From Alicyclobacillus pomorum DSM 14955 (GTDB taxonomy: Bacteria > Bacillota > Bacilli > Alicyclobacillales > Alicyclobacillaceae), in the NCBI RefSeq assembly GCF_000472905.1, contig NZ_AXAR01000004.1, forward strand, positions 57,168-121,167: DNA of 64,000 nt, read 5' to 3'. Every line of letters starts with the position of its first letter. Within the stretch, counting starts at the first letter, position 1. A program made the position numbers and the translations under genes. Below, piece by piece: positions 26,707-36,538 of this stretch. The notes beneath the pieces were generated by a model. That model did not search any database. It saw only the letters and a program-made list of their open reading frames with translations, and was not told the DNA's origin.

Positions 26707-28209
26707 TCACGATGACTGCAGTGATTGTAGAATGGCCGCGCGGGCCACCTCCCGGTCATCAAAGTGGAATTTCTCGGTGCCAACGATTTGGTACGTTTCG
26801 TGCCCTTTTCCTGCAATGAGCACCACATCACCCGCGGCCGCCCGTTGAATGGCCGCCTCTATCGCCTGCTTCCGATCCACGATTCTGTCATACCGGGCGT
26901 CCATCCCGACAAGGCCTGCTTCCATGTCGTCCAAAATGGCCTCCGGATCTTCCGTGCGCGGGTTGTCACTCGTCAAGATGAATTGGTCACTGTAGCGCGC
27001 AGCAATTTGCGCCATCAGCGGCCGCTTGCCTTTGTCTCGGTCCCCGCCACATCCAACCACCGTGATGACGTTGCCGGTGGCAAACTCGCGAACGGTCAAG
27101 AGGGCGTTTTCCAGGCTGTCTGGCGTATGCGAGTAATCCACCAGAACCGTGTACGGCTGACCGGCAGACACCTTTTCGAATCGGCCAGGAATGCCCCGCA
27201 CAGACTGCAACGCCTTAACCGCCACCGCAAGCGGCACACCCTCCACCAGCGCTACACTGATGGCTGCCAGTGCGTTGTACACATTGAAACGCCCCGTCAT
27301 GTCCAACTGCACGTGTTCGTCCCCAGCAAAGGTGCACACGTCAAACGAGACACCCTCCGCACGCACGTGGACGTTCCTTGCCCAAACGTCCGCCTCTGTG
27401 TCGATAGCGTATGTAATGCACTCCGCGACGGTTTGTTGGCGTAGGTACTCGAAAGCGGGATCGTCCGCGTTCAACACTGCGTACGCGGAACCTCGGGTGT
27501 CATCCCCGTACTCGTTGCCGAGTCGAGAGAACAGCTTGCCTTTGGCGGCCCGGTAGTTCTCCATGGTGCCGTGAAAGTCCAGGTGATCCTGCGTGAGGTT
27601 GGTGAACACCCCGATGTGATACCGCGTGCCGGCCACTCGATGCAGCTCCAACGCGTGGGAAGACACCTCCATGATGCCGTGACTGCACCCCGCCTCCACC
27701 ATTTCGTGCAGAATCCCCTGCAATTCCACGGCCTCCGGCGTCGTGTTGACGACGTCGACGGTCTTTCCGTCAATCCGCTTCCCGATGGTACCGTACAACC
27801 CCGTCTTATACCCAGCCGCCTGAAGGATGGTCTCAATCAGGTGGGTCACAGTTGTCTTCCCGTTCGTACCGGTCACGCCAATCATCTGCAATCGGCGAGA
27901 CGGATGTCGATAGAATACGCTGGCGACCACTGCGGAGGCAAACCGTGTATCCGGAACCACGATTTGCGGAATGCCGAGGTCCGGATGGGCTTCTTCCACA
28001 AGCGCCGCGGCCGCGCCTTTGCGCGCGCTTTCCGCGAGAAATGTGTGCCCGTCCACGGTGTTTCCACGAATGGCGATGAACAGCGCACCCGGTGTCACTT
28101 TGCGAGAATCTGCCGTCACCGACAGAATCTCGACGTCGTTGAAGTCAATTCCCTTGCAATCAATCCGTTTGTGTTTGATCAACGGTGCGACCAGCTGCCG
28201 CAAGAGCAT
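26707..28209 (-). CDS. murE: UDP-MurNAc-tripeptide synthetase (meso-DAP adding)
   Basis: 500 aa from ATG at 28209 with GAGGAGG upstream. The P-loop [14 protein letters not shown] is near residue 110, with carbamylated-Lys and Mg regions following. The C-terminal specificity motif DNPRTEDP selects meso-diaminopimelate rather than lysine (known for MurE), which implies a DAP-type cell wall. It is separated from spoVD by an intrinsic terminator and so may have its own promoter. Confidence 0.95.
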   Translation of the reverse strand: MLLRQLVAPLIKHKRIDCKGIDFNDVEILSVTADSRKVTPGALFIAIRGNTVDGHTFLAESARKGAAAALVEEAHPDLGIPQIVVPDTRFASAVVASVFYRHPSRRLQMIGVTGTNGKTTVTHLIETILQAAGYKTGLYGTIGKRIDGKTVDVVNTTPEAVELQGILHEMVEAGCSHGIMEVSSHALELHRVAGTRYHIGVFTNLTQDHLDFHGTMENYRAAKGKLFSRLGNEYGDDTRGSAYAVLNADDPAFEYLRQQTVAECITYAIDTEADVWARNVHVRAEGVSFDVCTFAGDEHVQLDMTGRFNVYNALAAISVALVEGVPLAVAVKALQSVRGIPGRFEKVSAGQPYTVLVDYSHTPDSLENALLTVREFATGNVITVVGCGGDRDKGKRPLMAQIAARYSDQFILTSDNPRTEDPEAILDDMEAGLVGMDARYDRIVDRKQAIEAAIQRAAAGDVVLIAGKGHETYQIVGTEKFHFDDREVARAAILQSLQSS

Positions 28210-28269
28210 GTCGCTTGCCTCCTCAACCTATCCGCTCTGTAGCCATGAATTTGTCTAATCTCTTCGGTA

Positions 28270-28298
28270 GAGAAAAAAGGGCGGGGCCAACCGCCCTT
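28270..28298 (-). terminator. Intrinsic terminator between spoVD and murE
   Basis: Minus strand AAGGGCGG, 6-nt loop, CCGCCCTT, then TTTTCTC. It ends spoVD transcription 45-70 bp past the stop codon and lies ahead of the murE start. Confidence 0.85.
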
Positions 28299-28340
28299 CG
28301 ATTTTACATTGACCAGACTACTCGTGTTTCCGACTGCTTG

Positions 28341-30308
28341 TCAATTCGCCTTCGGAGGATTGTCCCCCAGGTACAACCGCACCTTGGAATTGGGTTCCAC
28401 TAGCGTGCCACCGGGCGGTGACTGCCAGATCACGTACTTGCCGGTGCCCATGACCTCTGCGTTCAGCTGCGCACTGCTCTGAATCGCTGTCCGTCTCGCA
28501 TCGCCAATAGTCATTCCAACCAAGTTCGGGACTTCCACCTTGACGGGATCCAACGGCTTCGGTTTTTTCGGAATCCCTTGGTTAGATGTCGGTACGCCCA
28601 GGTACTGCAGGCTATCCCCGAGGATGCGGCCGACAATCGGCGCAGCGATGACACCGCCGAAGACAGCAGCGCCGTTGCGTGGACGCGGGTGGTCGATGGC
28701 AATGTACGCGACCAGGCGCGGGTTGTCCGCAGGTGCCATCCCCATGAACGAGACAATGTAGTGGCTTGGGTCATAGCGTCCGTTGACGACGACCTGGGCC
28801 GTGCCTGTCTTACCGGCCACCCGATAGCCTGGTTGATAGGCTGAACCGCCGCTCCCTCGAGCGACCACGCTCTCCAAGGCGTCCCGAACCTGTTTCGCCG
28901 TGTCCGCGTCAATCACCCGGCGCACTTCCTGCGGTTTGACCTGTTGAACGACCTGCCCAGTGTCGTGGTCGAGAATCGCTTGCACGACGTGCGGTTGCAT
29001 GAGCATGCCACCGTTGGCAATCGCCCCCATGGCCATCACCTGTTGGATGGGCGTGACCGAGACCCCTTGGCCAAACGCGGTCGTTGCCAATTCCAGCGGG
29101 CCAACCCGGTTCAACTTAAAGAGGATGCCGTTACCTTCTCCAGGCAGGTCAATGCCCGTTTTGGATCCGAATCCAAATTTCTTGATGTACGAAAACAACG
29201 TCTCCTTGCCTAACCGTTCCCCCAGTGCAATGAAGCCGGGGTTACAAGAATTTTCGACCACGTTCAGGAACGACTCCGAGCCGTGGCCACCGGCCTTCCA
29301 ACACTTCACCTTGCGTCCAGCGACTTCGTAGTAACCAGGGTCGTAAAACCGGTCAGCGAGGCTGACCTTCTTTTCCTGCAGCGCAGCGGACAAAGTGACC
29401 ACCTTGAACGTCGACCCAGGCTCAAACGTCTGCCAGATGGCCAGGTTCTGGTTATACGTGGTTGACGGATAGTCCTGCCAGTGTGTGGGATCAAAGCTGG
29501 GGTAATTGGCCATAGCGAGAATGTTTCCCGTCTTCGGGTCTTCCACAATGGCCGTGACTCGGTCCGGATTGTACTCCGCGACCGCCCGCTCCACCTCGCG
29601 CTCCACGAACTGCTGGATCTGAGCGTCAATCGTCAATTGAAGGTCTTGCCCGTCCGTCGGTGGCTGGTAATGTTCGCCGGTCGCAGGCATTCGTTCTCCG
29701 TTCGCTTTGGCATAGAACGAAATGTAGCCTCGTTGACCCTGCAAAATGTCGTCGTACTGCTTCTCCACCCCCGTCAGGCCTTGGTTTTGCGCCCCGGTGA
29801 TACCGAGCACTTGAGCCGCCAGCGAACCTAACGGATAGGCGCGTTTGCCAGCCTCCGAAATGTAGATGCCGGAGCGGTCGAGGTTGCGGATCTGCGTCGC
29901 CTGCTGCTCTGTGACTCGCCGCCCTTTCGGCGAGATGTACACGGTCAGCGACTTCTTCTGCAACAACTTCAGTACGTCCGCCACCGGCATTTGCAGGATG
30001 CCTGCCAACGCCTGCGCTGTCCCTGGCTTGTCCTTCACTTGAGCGGGCACAGCAATCACAGTCGGTGCACTCGCGGTGTATACCAGTTCCCGGCCTTTGT
30101 CGTCGTAAATCGTGCCACGCGTACCTTCCACAGGAATGTTCCGCTCCCAGGATGACTCGGCGCGCGCCTTCAACCACGAGGACTGCCCCATTTGAATGTA
30201 CGCCAATCTACCAATCAGGCCGCCAACCGCCAACAGCAGGCAAAGAAGTAAGATGACGAATCTGCGGCGCATGGTCCTACGAGTCACTCGCACGCTAGTC
30301 GCCCCCAT
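28341..30308 (-). CDS. spoVD: Sporulation-specific class B penicillin-binding protein SpoVD
   Basis: 655 aa. One N-terminal membrane helix (RRRFVILLLCLLLAVGGLI), a PBP dimerisation domain (residues ~55-200), the transpeptidase domain with SxxK in EPGSTFKVV (Ser near 306), SxN in VENSCNPGF, KTG in AGKTGTAQVVV, and one C-terminal PASTA repeat (about 585-650). It is the partner of SpoVE for spore cortex synthesis. The start at 30308 has no good ribosome site; GTG or ATG codons at 30293-30272 are alternatives. Pairing of pbpB then spoVD follows B. subtilis. Confidence 0.92.
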   Translation of the reverse strand: MGATSVRVTRRTMRRRFVILLLCLLLAVGGLIGRLAYIQMGQSSWLKARAESSWERNIPVEGTRGTIYDDKGRELVYTASAPTVIAVPAQVKDKPGTAQALAGILQMPVADVLKLLQKKSLTVYISPKGRRVTEQQATQIRNLDRSGIYISEAGKRAYPLGSLAAQVLGITGAQNQGLTGVEKQYDDILQGQRGYISFYAKANGERMPATGEHYQPPTDGQDLQLTIDAQIQQFVEREVERAVAEYNPDRVTAIVEDPKTGNILAMANYPSFDPTHWQDYPSTTYNQNLAIWQTFEPGSTFKVVTLSAALQEKKVSLADRFYDPGYYEVAGRKVKCWKAGGHGSESFLNVVENSCNPGFIALGERLGKETLFSYIKKFGFGSKTGIDLPGEGNGILFKLNRVGPLELATTAFGQGVSVTPIQQVMAMGAIANGGMLMQPHVVQAILDHDTGQVVQQVKPQEVRRVIDADTAKQVRDALESVVARGSGGSAYQPGYRVAGKTGTAQVVVNGRYDPSHYIVSFMGMAPADNPRLVAYIAIDHPRPRNGAAVFGGVIAAPIVGRILGDSLQYLGVPTSNQGIPKKPKPLDPVKVEVPNLVGMTIGDARRTAIQSSAQLNAEVMGTGKYVIWQSPPGGTLVEPNSKVRLYLGDNPPKAN

Positions 30309-30363
30309 GCCAGATTTCTAGATTGATCCTATGCGGACAATCCTGGCCATAGAAGCATGTCTT

Positions 30364-30397
30364 AGGGCACCATTCCGAGTTGTTCGAATGGTGCCCT
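30364..30397 (-). repeat. 12-bp inverted repeat between pbpB and spoVD
   Basis: AGGGCACCATTC (30364-30375) and GAATGGTGCCCT (30386-30397) form a perfect 12-bp stem with a 10-nt loop, 21 bp after the pbpB stop. No T tract follows, so termination would be weak; it may protect or process the mRNA between the two PBPs. Confidence 0.6.
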
Positions 30398-30417
30398 ATC
30401 ATCGGCGTGCCAGTGCT

Positions 30418-32661
30418 CTAATTTGAATTGTTTCCGTTTCCGGCCACATTCGAAGTGTCGTTTGCAATGGATGCAAACGCCTGGTCCACCGGATTCTTTG
30501 GCGGTTCAAAGTCCACCGCCACCGTTGCCCCGCGTTGAATTGGCTGACCTGGTGCCACTGATTGGGAAACGGCAAACCCATCGCCTTTCGGCTCCAGGTT
30601 CACACCCATCGCCGCGAGGATGTCGCCTGCCTCACGCATGGACACACCAGTCAAGTCAGGCATGACCCCTGTCGTGGGGTCTGCCCCGGGTGCCCACAGG
30701 TACATCTTCGTACCGGCTGGAACCTCCAGTCCGGGTGCGGGCCACTGATTCTTCACAGGGCCACCGTCACCGACGACATTCGCGACGAGCCCCAACTTCT
30801 TGAGTGAAGCCTCGGCATCGGTGGTAGACTCCCCGACCAGGTTCGGCGTTTGCACGTAATGCGTGTCGGCCTTCACCGCGTTTGCTGTCGACGAGGATTG
30901 CATTCCAGACTTTGGTGGAATGTGTGCATATTGGAGACACTCCTGAAGGATGTCTCGCGCCGCTGGCGTTGCCACGGTGCTGCCCCACGTGTTGCTCTCT
31001 GGCGTTTTCGGCCAGTCGAGCGTCACGTACACTTCAAACTTGGGATTCTCCGCCGGCGCGTAGCCGATAAACGAAACGATGAACCGGTCCTTGTAATAAC
31101 CACCTGTGGGAGTCTTTTTCTGTGCCGTCCCGGTCTTCCCGGCGACGTCGTAGCCAGGGATTTGGCCCACACTGTCAATGCCCTTGGAGACGTCTAGAAC
31201 CAACGTGTCATTGACTTGCTGCACGACGTCCTTGGGCACGACTTGCGGATTCTCCACCACGGGTTGGAACGTCTTGACCACCTTGCCAGTGTTGGGATCT
31301 ATCAGCGCCTTCGCGAGATGCGGCCGAATCAGCTTGCCTCCGTTCGCAATCGCCCCGTAGGCCGCCACTTGCTGCATGGGGGTGACGGCGATGCCCTGTC
31401 CAAATCCAGAGGTCGCCAACTCCACTTCCCCGCGGTCCTTCGGCGGAAAAATAATGGAACCCGCCTCATTGGGAAAATCGATACCCGTCTTGTTCAAAAA
31501 GCCGAACGTATCCATGAAATGCAACAAGTTTCCCCAGCCCAGCTTGAGGGCAACCGTGGCAAATCCAACGTTGCTGGACTGCTCAAGCGCTTGACGGTAC
31601 GTCAGCGTTCCCCAACCCACGTGGTTCCAGTCGTTGATGGTGCGGTCCGCCACCTTCATATGCCCCGAGACGAACGTCTGATCCAGCGAAATGACGTGTG
31701 TCGCCAGCCCTGCTGCCAGTGTCAACATCTTGAACGTGGAACCAGGTTCAAACGCGTCGTTCACGGCCCAGTTGTTGTACAACGCTTCGGGAGTCGCGTT
31801 GACATAATTGTTCGGATCAAATGTGGGACGACTGGCCATGCCGAGAATTTCACCGGTCAACGGATCTGTGACGATAATCGCGGCGTGGTCCGGGTTGTAC
31901 TGCTTCATCAAGTCGTCCATCTTGGCTTCGACAAACCCCTGAATGGTTTGGTCTATCGTCAATTCGACATTTTTCCCCGGAACAGCCTGTTTCGTGGTGT
32001 GAACGGTCGTTTGCAATGGGAAGCCCCAGATATCCCTCGTGTATGATACCTCTCCGTTTTCACCAGAGAGAACGTTGTTGTATTCTGCCTCGAGCCCACT
32101 CGCACCGACGCCGTCGTGCGTCACGTATCCGAGCGTGTTGGCTGCAAATGAGCCATAAGGATACACCCGCTTTTCCGTGGGCGTAAACGTCACATCGGAG
32201 GTGTGGTCGGTACCGAAGATGGCCTTATTCTTGAGGATACGCTGGATCTTCTCCTTGTCCGGCTCCAGCACAGAACTCGGCCAGCGCACCCAGTGTTTCC
32301 CGCTTTGTAGCTGTTTGGCAATATGGTCCGCGGAATCACCAAGGATAGGAGAGAGTTGAGTGGCTAACAACTGCAGGTCGGGAAACGCGTCCGTCTTGAT
32401 GTCCATCATAAAAGCTGGGACGTCGTAAGCGAGAGGATGTCCGTTGCGGTCGAGGAGCGCCCCTCGCTGAGCCAATACCACTTGGGTGGTATTTTGAACC
32501 TGGTTCGCTTCCGACAGCAGCTTCGGACCAAAGGCGCTCTGGACGTAGTAAATGCGCAGTGCGACAGCGCCGAGTGTCAACACAAAAGCCGCCTGCATAG
32601 CAATGACCCGTTTGCGGTGCCGACTCGGACGTAGTGTTCTTTTCCTAGATTTCAAGCCCAT
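30418..32661 (-). CDS. pbpB: Division-specific class B penicillin-binding protein (PBP2B)
   Basis: 747 aa. A basic N terminus and membrane helix (residues ~18-38), the dimerisation domain, then the transpeptidase domain with FEPGSTFKML (nucleophile Ser), the SSN triad in LEQSSNVGFA and AGKTGTAQKK. Two PASTA domains follow (about 600-665 and 670-725), ending in an Asn-rich tail. It cross-links septal peptidoglycan together with a SEDS partner. The gene follows ftsL by 8 bp in the conserved mraZ-rsmH-ftsL-pbpB order. Confidence 0.94.
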   Translation of the reverse strand: MGLKSRKRTLRPSRHRKRVIAMQAAFVLTLGAVALRIYYVQSAFGPKLLSEANQVQNTTQVVLAQRGALLDRNGHPLAYDVPAFMMDIKTDAFPDLQLLATQLSPILGDSADHIAKQLQSGKHWVRWPSSVLEPDKEKIQRILKNKAIFGTDHTSDVTFTPTEKRVYPYGSFAANTLGYVTHDGVGASGLEAEYNNVLSGENGEVSYTRDIWGFPLQTTVHTTKQAVPGKNVELTIDQTIQGFVEAKMDDLMKQYNPDHAAIIVTDPLTGEILGMASRPTFDPNNYVNATPEALYNNWAVNDAFEPGSTFKMLTLAAGLATHVISLDQTFVSGHMKVADRTINDWNHVGWGTLTYRQALEQSSNVGFATVALKLGWGNLLHFMDTFGFLNKTGIDFPNEAGSIIFPPKDRGEVELATSGFGQGIAVTPMQQVAAYGAIANGGKLIRPHLAKALIDPNTGKVVKTFQPVVENPQVVPKDVVQQVNDTLVLDVSKGIDSVGQIPGYDVAGKTGTAQKKTPTGGYYKDRFIVSFIGYAPAENPKFEVYVTLDWPKTPESNTWGSTVATPAARDILQECLQYAHIPPKSGMQSSSTANAVKADTHYVQTPNLVGESTTDAEASLKKLGLVANVVGDGGPVKNQWPAPGLEVPAGTKMYLWAPGADPTTGVMPDLTGVSMREAGDILAAMGVNLEPKGDGFAVSQSVAPGQPIQRGATVAVDFEPPKNPVDQAFASIANDTSNVAGNGNNSN

Positions 32662-32669
32662 CCACTCCG

Positions 32670-33029
32670 TTAATGGCTGCCGCTTTGAATTTGGACAGGG
32701 TCAGCGTACTGCATATGAAGGCGACCGAGTGCGATGCCCAAGATTCGACTTGGCTGCAACAGTTCATCCACCTGGCTCGTCAGGGACGCATTCTCCGCTT
32801 GGACCTTCTGGATCTGCGTTTGCATGTTGTCGACACTGTAACTCAACTTATCAATTTTGGCGCCTGTGCTCGCGATAAACCAACCCACGCCGACGCACGT
32901 GACGAGACACAAGCCCAGACTCAGCCGGTCGCGCAGGGCAGACCTTTCACGTGCTCTCGTTTGTTGCTGTGTGTGTTGCGTCGACCGCGTCTGCGTCTCT
33001 CGAACTGTCGTTTGTTTAACTGCCAACAT
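32670..33029 (-). CDS. ftsL: Cell-division protein FtsL
   Basis: 119 aa from ATG at 33029, GGAGGCGACTTG upstream. A charged Gln/Thr/Arg-rich cytosolic tail (1-37), one membrane helix (about 38-55) and a leucine-zipper-like coiled coil (60-95) are the usual bitopic FtsL architecture; sequence conservation of FtsL is low, so the call relies on topology and its place between rsmH and pbpB. It forms a complex with DivIC and DivIB at the septum. Confidence 0.88.
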   Translation of the reverse strand: MLAVKQTTVRETQTRSTQHTQQQTRARERSALRDRLSLGLCLVTCVGVGWFIASTGAKIDKLSYSVDNMQTQIQKVQAENASLTSQVDELLQPSRILGIALGRLHMQYADPVQIQSGSH

Positions 33030-33066
33030 GTATCAAGTCGCCTCCCGTGGCTGTTCATAAAATGGT

Positions 33067-34005
33067 TTATAGTTTCTCAATGACGCGCAGTTTTGCGGAT
33101 CGGCTGCGCGGATTCTCCTCAACTTCCTGTGCACTTGGGACCACCGGTTTCCGGGTCACCAACTTCGCCTTCGGCACGTTGCCGCAGCGACACACTGGAA
33201 AGTCTGGAGGACATATGCACCCTTGTGCCAGTGCCTGAAAGGCGTGTTTTACAATACGGTCCTCCAGCGAATGGAACGTGATGACTGCCATCCTGCCACC
33301 AGGCTTCAGCACTTGAAACGCGCCTTGCAAGGCTTCCTCCAGCGCGCCCAGTTCGTCGTTCACAGCAATGCGCAGAGCCTGGAACACCCGCCTTGCGGGG
33401 TGGGGCCCCGACCTGCGCGCGGGCGCCGGAATGGCTGCTTTGACCAAGTCAGCCAGCTCGCTGGTTGAATCAATCGGCCGTTCCTCACGGCGTCGAACAA
33501 TCAGCCTCGCGATAGGTCGACTAAATTTCTCCTCCCCGTACTGAAAGAAAATACGGGCAAGTTCAGCCTCTGAATACTTGTTTACGATATCTGCCGCTGT
33601 CAGGGTCTGGCGCGTGTCCATTCGCATGTCGAGCGGCGCGTCAAATCGGTAACTGAACCCCCGCTCTCCCTCGTCGAATTGTGGCGAGGACACACCCAGA
33701 TCAAACAGCACGCCATCGACATCCGTAAACTTTCGCGCGGAAGCTTCTTCTGCAATGTGTCGAAAGTTCGCGTGAACGAACTGTACGCGCCCTTCGTACG
33801 CTTGCAGCTTCTGCTTTGCGTGCTCGATAGCGGACGTGTCCTGGTCAAACGCCAGCAACAAACCGCTCGGGGCACTCTTGTTCAACAATCGCTCACTATG
33901 TCCGGCGCCCCCGAGTGTGCAGTCTATATAACGTCCGCCGTCACGCGGCAAAACAGCGTCGACAGTTTCCTCCAAAAGTACGGTGGTATGCTCAAAAGTT
34001 TGCAC
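33067..34005 (-). CDS. rsmH: 16S rRNA (cytosine-1402-N4)-methyltransferase
   Basis: 312 aa from GTG at 34005 ([18 protein letters not shown]), which is 8 nt after AGGAG; GTG at 34014 is an alternative. The SAM-binding motif [14 protein letters not shown] near residue 38 and the C-terminal [21 protein letters not shown] are typical of MraW/RsmH. It methylates C1402 in the ribosomal decoding centre. It follows mraZ by 11 bp. Confidence 0.95.
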   Translation of the reverse strand: MQTFEHTTVLLEETVDAVLPRDGGRYIDCTLGGAGHSERLLNKSAPSGLLLAFDQDTSAIEHAKQKLQAYEGRVQFVHANFRHIAEEASARKFTDVDGVLFDLGVSSPQFDEGERGFSYRFDAPLDMRMDTRQTLTAADIVNKYSEAELARIFFQYGEEKFSRPIARLIVRRREERPIDSTSELADLVKAAIPAPARRSGPHPARRVFQALRIAVNDELGALEEALQGAFQVLKPGGRMAVITFHSLEDRIVKHAFQALAQGCICPPDFPVCRCGNVPKAKLVTRKPVVPSAQEVEENPRSRSAKLRVIEKL

Positions 34006-34016
34006 ATGGGTCACTC

Positions 34017-34448
34017 CTAAAACGCTAAGTCGACTAATTTCTCGGCAATCTCTGCGAACGACTCCGCAGCTTGCTCGGAGTAGCTTGCCCACGCCTCCTG
34101 ACTCCATATTTCAACACGATTCGACACACCGAGCACAACAGCGTCCCGGGTGAGGCCTGCATACTCTCGCAGAGACGACGGAATCAACACGCGCCCCTGT
34201 TTGTCAAGTTCGCACTCCGTCGCCCCGGAAAAGAAGAACCGTACGAACGACCTGGCGTCAGCACGCGTCATCGGCAAGCTTTTCAACTTAGCCTCTAAGA
34301 TCTCCCATTCGGTGCGGGGATACACAAACAGACACTTGTCCAAACCGCGGGTCATCACGAAATTGGAACCTAACTCTTCGCGGAATTTCACGGGGATAGT
34401 CATTCGCCCTTTGTCGTCGAGCGTATGTTGATACTCCCCCATGAACAA
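34017..34448 (-). CDS. mraZ: Transcriptional regulator MraZ
   Basis: 143 aa, [19 protein letters not shown] with two SpoVT-AbrB-like half-domains (residues ~5-47 and ~76-119), each with the DxxGR-type core ([18 protein letters not shown]). A TTG at 34448 gives the MFMGEY start seen in Bacillus; ATG at 34442 is possible. MraZ forms ring oligomers and represses the dcw operon by binding tandem repeats at its own promoter; such repeats are visible just upstream. Confidence 0.95.
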   Translation of the reverse strand: MFMGEYQHTLDDKGRMTIPVKFREELGSNFVMTRGLDKCLFVYPRTEWEILEAKLKSLPMTRADARSFVRFFFSGATECELDKQGRVLIPSSLREYAGLTRDAVVLGVSNRVEIWSQEAWASYSEQAAESFAEIAEKLVDLAF

Positions 34449-34453
34449 GCGTC

Positions 34454-34503
34454 TTCACCACCTTCTCCCCATTTCGCACCACTTTGCTCCACTTCCCACC
34501 ACT
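34454..34503 (-). promoter_or_regulatory. MraZ-binding decamer repeats
   Basis: On the minus strand five successive 10-bp units are seen, beginning at 34503: AGTGGTGGGA, AGTGGAGCAA, AGTGGTGCGA, AATGGGGAGA, AGGTGGTGAA. The GTGG core at 10-bp spacing is the known pattern of MraZ operators (TGGGN repeats with 5-bp spacers). The repeats lie immediately upstream of the mraZ start, consistent with autoregulation. Confidence 0.72.
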
Positions 34504-34612
34504 CACCTATGCATTCGCCCTGCAATCACGGATTCCTTCTCACCACCGGTAAATTGACGAGATTTTTTCGCACACCGAAGCGCCAACCTGCAACGTCCAG
34601 CGGCCGTGGCAC

Positions 34613-34648
34613 AAAAAAACACTGGCCTTGGGTATCCCAAGACCAGTG
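34613..34648 (-). terminator. Intrinsic terminator after bshC
   Basis: CACTGGTCTTGGG, 3-nt loop, CCCAAGGCCAGTG with one mismatch, followed by TTTTTTTG on the minus strand, 18 bp after the bshC stop. It separates bshC from the mraZ operon. Confidence 0.9.
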
Positions 34649-34665
34649 GATTGTGTGTGAATTCT

Positions 34666-36303
34666 TTAGTTGAAGAACACGTCGTAAGTGCCAACTGAAG
34701 CAGGAGGTTCCAACCAAATGGGGGCTTCTACGAGCCAGCGAACGCCGTATTTCGTCCAAAGGTTGAGTGGAGACAAGCGTCGCTCCTGTGGATGACCGTC
34801 TGTCCACAGCCAGCGATTGACATGGTGGAGTTGCCGCAACTCCACGTCGTGCTGGAGTTCAAATTGACGTCGGGTTTTTCTGGCTACGCGCTCGATGCCT
34901 GCCAGTTCCCGCGCGATGTGCCGATCCGTGAGCTCCCGTACTTGAGGACCGACGTGGCCGAATTGTTCCACCCACGCTGCCCACCGAGCGCGTGTCTGTT
35001 CCTGTAACGCAGCAACAGCATCCTCCAACGCCGAGCCCTCCAGTCGAGTGCGCAACCAATGGGCCACGTCCAACGGTTGATTTAATACGTCCGTCGTCAG
35101 CCCCCACTTTTCCATCTGCCGTCGCACCGTGGGCGGAAACAGACGCAGCCGGTGTCGCAGAATCAGAGGAGGGAGCGTTCGACCATGGGCGCGGAAGACA
35201 GCGCCGGCCAGCGCATGATAGGCGACCTCTGCCGGACCCCCGACGTATGTGAGCGTCGGCAAGAGCGCATCTTGCACAACAGGCCGCAGAAGTACGTTGG
35301 AACTGAAATTTTCCGGGCGCTCTTCGGCGAGAGCGAGCCACTCTTCCAACGACTTTTCCACGCCGAGCCCGCGCGCACGGAGACGTCCCTCACTTGTGGT
35401 TTCGAGAACGAACCGCTTCCCATCCTCCACATAGAACACCGTGGTGTTGGTGACATCGCGGATGACGGGCGGTTCAAAGCCACGACGGGTCACGTCTTGA
35501 TAGACAGCGTCAAGTTCCGTTTGAACGTCGGCGACGTATTGCAGCGCGTGCTTCCAGACCGGTCGAATCAACGCGCGCAAGGACGGCAAGCACGGATCCA
35601 GCATGACAATGCCTTTCGGTGCAAGCATATGTAAGAGTTGTTTCGCAAACCAGTCTGACATTGCCATGCCGTCTGCGAACGCTTCTTCAATCTGCGCCAG
35701 AACTTCGTATTTGTACGGAGCCTCTGGGAGGGCATGGTGCGCGTCCGCCAACACGCGCTGAACTGCATCCGGTGTCAGCTGCGTATGAAACACCATTTGA
35801 TGCAATGGTACATCCTGCTGCAGGCGAAGTTTGCGAATTTCTTCGTCGCCATCCAGAACGTAGGCGTGATTGACTTCTCCCCAGTCGTGGTCTTCCGAAG
35901 CCACCCAAAAAATAGGCACCACCGGCCTGTCGAGTTCCTGTTCCAACCGCTCGGCCATCCCAATGGCAGACAACGCTTTGTACAGCGCGTACAGAGGCCC
36001 GGTAAACAACCCCGCCTGTTGGCCCGTGACAACGGCCACGCTCCTTGGATCTCGCAACCGTTCCAACTGGCGAAGACAGGCCTCGGACGCGCCCAATGCC
36101 AGCATATGCGGACGCAAGGCACTGACCAATGCCTCCCGGTGAGGGACAGTGAACTCGCTTTGCAGGTGTTCTGCCCGCCGACGATACGTCTCCAACTCCG
36201 TCGGGTTCTGCAGGTGGTATAAGTCTGCGACTTGGTGGAACGCGTGTTGGTGCACGTCCGTCAGCGGATTTCCGCTAGACTCTGCGCGCAGCGTCCATTC
36301 CAT
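34666..36303 (-). CDS. bshC: Bacillithiol biosynthesis cysteine-adding enzyme BshC
   Basis: 545 aa from ATG at 36303 (MEWTLRAESSG), close to the B. subtilis 539 aa. Signature stretches VAVVTGQQAGLFTGPLYAL and FWVASEDHDWGEVNHAYV in the N-terminal Rossmann-like half and a coiled-coil region near residues 440-490 identify the family. It is thought to ligate cysteine to GlcN-malate in the last step of bacillithiol synthesis. bshC upstream of mraZ is the order in Bacillus. A remnant of another gene overlaps none of it but lies directly upstream. Confidence 0.93.
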   Translation of the reverse strand: MEWTLRAESSGNPLTDVHQHAFHQVADLYHLQNPTELETYRRRAEHLQSEFTVPHREALVSALRPHMLALGASEACLRQLERLRDPRSVAVVTGQQAGLFTGPLYALYKALSAIGMAERLEQELDRPVVPIFWVASEDHDWGEVNHAYVLDGDEEIRKLRLQQDVPLHQMVFHTQLTPDAVQRVLADAHHALPEAPYKYEVLAQIEEAFADGMAMSDWFAKQLLHMLAPKGIVMLDPCLPSLRALIRPVWKHALQYVADVQTELDAVYQDVTRRGFEPPVIRDVTNTTVFYVEDGKRFVLETTSEGRLRARGLGVEKSLEEWLALAEERPENFSSNVLLRPVVQDALLPTLTYVGGPAEVAYHALAGAVFRAHGRTLPPLILRHRLRLFPPTVRRQMEKWGLTTDVLNQPLDVAHWLRTRLEGSALEDAVAALQEQTRARWAAWVEQFGHVGPQVRELTDRHIARELAGIERVARKTRRQFELQHDVELRQLHHVNRWLWTDGHPQERRLSPLNLWTKYGVRWLVEAPIWLEPPASVGTYDVFFN

Positions 36304-36373
36304 AGAAATGTTCCCCATTTCCGTCAAGCTTACTTGTGGGCCCTTGCACACGGCGCATCAACATGTATAGAGA

Positions 36374-36496
36374 ATTCACCCTGGTACGAATCGCCGCTGC
36401 AAAAGGTGCCTGGTACCCAGCATATGACTTCAGGGGCCCTTTCGGCAAGTTTCCGCCGGAACTCACGTCCACCACGTCCACGCTCGCCTGTTTGAA
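36374..36496 (-). pseudogene. Remnant of an old yellow enzyme (NamA/YqjM-type) gene
   Basis: In one minus-strand frame about 41 residues are preserved: FKQASVDVVDVSSGG followed by PLKSYAGYQAPFAAAIR. They match the conserved late-barrel segment of NADH:flavin oxidoreductases (consensus LKEAGVDLVDVSSGG...YPGYQVPFAxxIR). The frame lacks the rest of the ~340-aa protein; upstream is the mccB stop and downstream the bshC start. No good ribosome site exists. I read this as a decayed gene rather than a functional peptide. Confidence 0.62.
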
Positions 36497-36538
36497 CGCC
36501 CTGTAGCGGGCAGCAATCAACCAAAGCTTGTACTATCG

